Part shown: piece after piece, positions 5,201 to 7,445 of the stretch
How the letters are laid out: each line of letters opens with the position of its first letter
Position numbering within the stretch: position 1 is the stretch's first letter
NCBI GenBank assembly: GCA_900548815.1
Contig: URLR01000081.1
Span: 1-7,445, forward strand
Length of the DNA: 7,445 nt
From: an uncultured Collinsella sp.
GTDB taxonomy: Bacteria; Actinomycetota; Coriobacteriia; Coriobacteriales; Coriobacteriaceae
Direction of reading: 5' to 3'
The notes under the pieces: model-generated
What the model was told of the DNA's origin: nothing
The model's database searches: none
What the model saw: only the letters and a program-made list of their open reading frames with translations
Position numbers and translations under genes: made by a program

Positions 5201-6115
5201 ATGGGGGAGAACGTGCTCAAGTTCGGTACCTACGTCCGTGTTGGAAACGCGGCCGAAGCCTATGAGCTCTTACAGAAGAACCGCAACAACAAGATTGTGG
5301 GCGGTGGCATTTGGATGCGCCTGGGTTCGCGTCGCGTGGCGACGGCGATTGACCTTTCGGCCTGCGGACTCGATCAGATTGAGGAGACCGAGACCGAGTT
5401 TCGCATCGGTGCCATGTGTACCCTGCGCCAGCTCGAGCGCCATGTCGGGCTCAACGCGCTTGTCAACCATGTCTTTGAGTTTGCCGTCCACGATATCGTG
5501 GGCGTGCAGCTGCGCAACACCGCCACGGTGGGCGGCAGCATTTACGGTCGCTTTGGTTTTTCGGACGTGCTCTCGGCATTTTTGGCGCTCGATTCGTATG
5601 TTGAGCTGACGGGTGCCGGCCGCGTGCCGCTCGCCGAGTTCGTGGACATGGGCTATGTGCGCGACGTGATCGAGCACGTCGTGGTCGTTAAGCACGATTA
5701 CCGTGCGAGCTACGAGGCCGTGCGCAAGGCCGCGACTGACTTCCCCTCCTTAAACGTCACCGCCGCCTGGTGGGACAACAGCTGGCATGTCACCGTGGGC
5801 GCCCGCCCGCTGCGCGCGACCTTGCTGCAGGGCGAGGCGTGTGGCCTTACCGGCGAGCAGCCTTCCGAGGACGAGCTTCGCGCCCTTGCCGCATCCGTAC
5901 GCGCGCTGAGCTATGGCACCAACCTGTGGGGCTCGGCCGACTACCGCCGCCGCATCTCGGCTCCGTTGGCGATTCAGGCTGTGCGTCGCGCCGCCGGCAT
6001 CGAGCTTTCGGCCGCGCTTGCCCGCGAGCTCGAGACCGTGCAAGTGCCTAAGTTCGCCACGGACGAGTATTCCTGCCGCCGCGTGCCCGGCGTCGATTCT
6101 AGTGAGGTGCGCTAA
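5201..6115 (+). CDS. Molybdenum hydroxylase FAD-binding subunit (YgfM/XdhB-like)
   Basis: This is the electron-transfer subunit of a xanthine-dehydrogenase-type enzyme. It takes electrons from the [2Fe-2S] clusters and passes them through FAD to an acceptor. It has 304 residues, near the usual 290. The FAD-binding PCMH-type domain shows VGGGIWMRLG (33-42) in place of the common 'GGTDL', IGAMCTLRQLE (69-79), and RNTATVGGSIYGRFGFSD (105-122), the second FAD loop. The C-terminal CO-dehydrogenase-flavoprotein-like domain covers about 180-290. The start is uncertain. ATG 5201 has no clear ribosome-binding site, while in-frame GTG 5213 follows GGGGG (5203-5207) by 5 nt and gives an N-terminus of MLKFGTYV, plausible for this family. 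The stop overlaps the next start as TAATG. The best functional guess is the FAD subunit of the enzyme completed by the downstream XdhD-like protein. The substrate is not evident from sequence. Confidence 0.9.
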   Translation: MGENVLKFGTYVRVGNAAEAYELLQKNRNNKIVGGGIWMRLGSRRVATAIDLSACGLDQIEETETEFRIGAMCTLRQLERHVGLNALVNHVFEFAVHDIVGVQLRNTATVGGSIYGRFGFSDVLSAFLALDSYVELTGAGRVPLAEFVDMGYVRDVIEHVVVVKHDYRASYEAVRKAATDFPSLNVTAAWWDNSWHVTVGARPLRATLLQGEACGLTGEQPSEDELRALAASVRALSYGTNLWGSADYRRRISAPLAIQAVRRAAGIELSAALARELETVQVPKFATDEYSCRRVPGVDSSEVR

Positions 6116-7399
6116 TGGCTGCCAAACTCATCGATCTTTCCTTTACGCTCAACGGCCGCAAGGTCAAGGTTCAGATTGCCCCCGACACCATGCTCTTTGC
6201 GCTGCTGCGCGAGCAGGGCTGCGCGTCGGTGCGCTGCGCCTGCGAAACCACCAACTGCGGCCTGTGCACGGTGTGGCTCGACGGCGACCCGGTGCTGAGT
6301 TGCTCGGTTCCCGCGGCGCGCGTCGAGGGCCGCTCCATCACCACGCTCGAGGGCCTCAAGGCCGAGTCCGAGGCGCTCGCCCGCGCAATGGCTGCCGAAG
6401 GTGCCGAGCAGTGCGGTTTTTGCGCCCCCGGCCTCATCATGAACGTGCTGGCGCTCGCCCGCGCTGCCAAGGAGGATCCGAGCCTCGTCGCCACGCGCGA
6501 GGAGCTCTCGCGCCAGCTCGCCGGTAACCTCTGCCGTTGCAGCGGTTACGAGAGCCAGCTGCGCGCCATCGTGCGCTTCCTCAATGAGTCTGGCGTGCAG
6601 GTTGGCTTTGAGATGCCCGAGCTGCCCGTCAACGAGACGAGCTCCGACGGTGTCGCGTACAAGCAGATCACCAAGAAGCAGCCCAAGAAGGACTCGAAGG
6701 CCCTGCTCGAGGGTCGTCCCGTCTACACCGGCGATATGGTGCCCGCCGGTGCGCTCATTGTCAAACTCAAGCGCAGCCCGTATGCCCGCGCCAAGATCCA
6801 CTCCATCGATACGTCGCGCGCCCTGAAGGTGCCCGGCGTCGTGGGCGTCTACACCTATGAGGACGTGCCCCAGCGCCGCTTTACCATCGCTGGCCAGAGC
6901 TATCCGCAGCCGAGTCCCTACGACCGCCTAATTCTCGAGAACCTCGTCCGTTACCAAAACGAGGAGGTGGCGATCGTCGCCGCCGAGACCGAGGAGGCCG
7001 CCGACAAGGCACTCAAGCTCATCAAGGTCGACTATGAGGTGCTCGAGCCCCTGCTCGACTTTACCCAGGCGCTCGATAACGACATCGTGGTCCACCCCGA
7101 GGGCGACGTGACCTTTATGTTCCCGCAGGGCGGCGATGTTGCTCGCAACCTAGTGTGTAGCGGTACCAGTGATTTTGGTGACCTTGATGAAGCGTTCGCC
7201 CAGAGCGACATCGTCTTTGAGCGCACCTACACCAGCCAGGCCACGCAGACCGCGCCCATGGAGACCTTCCGCGCCTTCGCGACGACCGACGCGTTCGGCC
7301 GCATCTCGGTGACCACCTCTACACAGGTGCCCTTCCACGTGCGCCGCATGGTCGCGCAGTCGCTCGACATTCCGCAATCGCAGGTGCAGGTCATTAAGC
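6115..7399 (+). CDS. xdhD: Fused [2Fe-2S]/molybdopterin hydroxylase subunit, XdhD / selenium-dependent xanthine dehydrogenase-like (3' partial)
   Basis: This is the catalytic subunit of a molybdenum hydroxylase, probably acting on a purine such as xanthine. The first 428 codons are present and the frame runs open into the adapter. A plant-type [2Fe-2S] cluster uses Cys43, 48, 51 and 63 (ETTNCGLCTV). The second, helical cluster uses QCGFC (99-103) and LCRCSGY (139-145). Gln99 normally contacts the pyranopterin. After a Lys-rich linker (about 183-195) the Mo domain starts near 200 with LLEGRPVYTGD and SPYARAKIHSIDTSRAL. It reaches STQVPFHVRRMVAQSLDIPQSQVQVIK just before the glycine-rich 'GGGFGGK' loop that would contact the cofactor. 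The start ATG overlaps the upstream stop (TAATG), with GAGGT 6 nt before it. Fusion of Fe-S and Mo domains with a separate FAD protein is the E. coli YgfM/XdhD layout and that of the Se-dependent class. Selenium dependence is inferred from context; the Mo active site is not in the window. Confidence 0.88.
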
Positions 7400-7445
7400 C
7401 TGTCTCTTATACACATCTGACGCTGCCGACGATAAGGCTCGTGTA
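7400..7445 (+). other. Nextera P5-side library adapter (artefact)
   Basis: This is not genomic DNA. Positions 7400-7418 are the reverse-complement mosaic end CTGTCTCTTATACACATCT. Positions 7419-7432 (GACGCTGCCGACGA) are the read-1 adapter. Positions 7433-7440 (TAAGGCTC) are, from memory, the reverse complement of index S521 (GAGCCTTA). Positions 7441-7445 (GTGTA) begin the P5 primer. The first C (7400) could also be genomic, since the mosaic end begins with C. An open frame on the complementary strand from 7416 reading M-C-I-R-D-R is a product of this adapter, not a gene. Confidence 0.98.

Noticed and set aside
7150..7416. Complementary-strand frame starting M-C-I-R-D-R
   Set aside because: The start is adapter sequence and the rest is antisense to the hydroxylase gene.

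Overview
The window is a 7,353-bp bacterial insert (about 47-7399) with sequencing-library adapter still attached at both ends: Nextera P7-side sequence at 1-46 and P5-side sequence at 7400-7445. The biological part is GC-rich, and all genes lie on the + strand. Gene content, GC/AAG-rich codon choice and protein character point to an actinobacterium of class Coriobacteriia, probably a gut Collinsella. That assignment rests on general resemblance, not on a search.

Layout: (1) The last 35 codons of selA overlap the start of selB by ATGA. (2) selB, the selenocysteine-specific elongation factor, is followed 36 nt later by selC, the tRNA-Sec gene, which has its own extended -10 promoter and a hairpin-T terminator. 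The ORF finder does not show selC. (3) mobA, a molybdopterin guanylyltransferase, is followed 29 nt later by a small Cys-rich protein of the putative Se/S carrier family (DUF3343-like). (4) A 257-bp intergenic region holds a palindromic repeat, a leader hairpin and a strong ribosome-binding site. It leads into gdhA (NADP-type glutamate dehydrogenase), which has its own strong terminator. (5) A new promoter drives a two-gene unit: the FAD subunit of a molybdenum hydroxylase, then a fused [2Fe-2S]/molybdopterin subunit of the XdhD / selenium-dependent xanthine dehydrogenase type. The second gene runs off the insert in its Mo domain.

Functionally this is a selenium-molybdenum neighbourhood. SelA, tRNA-Sec and SelB are the machinery for inserting selenocysteine at UGA codons. 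MobA makes the guanine-dinucleotide cofactor used by enzymes such as formate dehydrogenase, a typical selenocysteine enzyme. The Se/S-carrier-like protein and the YgfM/XdhD-like subunits belong to the other branch, in which selenium is a labile ligand at a molybdenum hydroxylase active site. gdhA sits between the two halves as an independent unit. A link to assimilation of ammonia released from purines is possible but is only inference.

The most interesting items are the cysteine-rich N-terminal extension on the Se/S-carrier-like protein, the non-canonical G4 motif (TMCD) of SelB, the unpaired eighth acceptor position in tRNA-Sec, and a nearly identical extended -10 promoter in front of selC and the hydroxylase genes. 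No CRISPR array, prophage or insertion sequence is visible.
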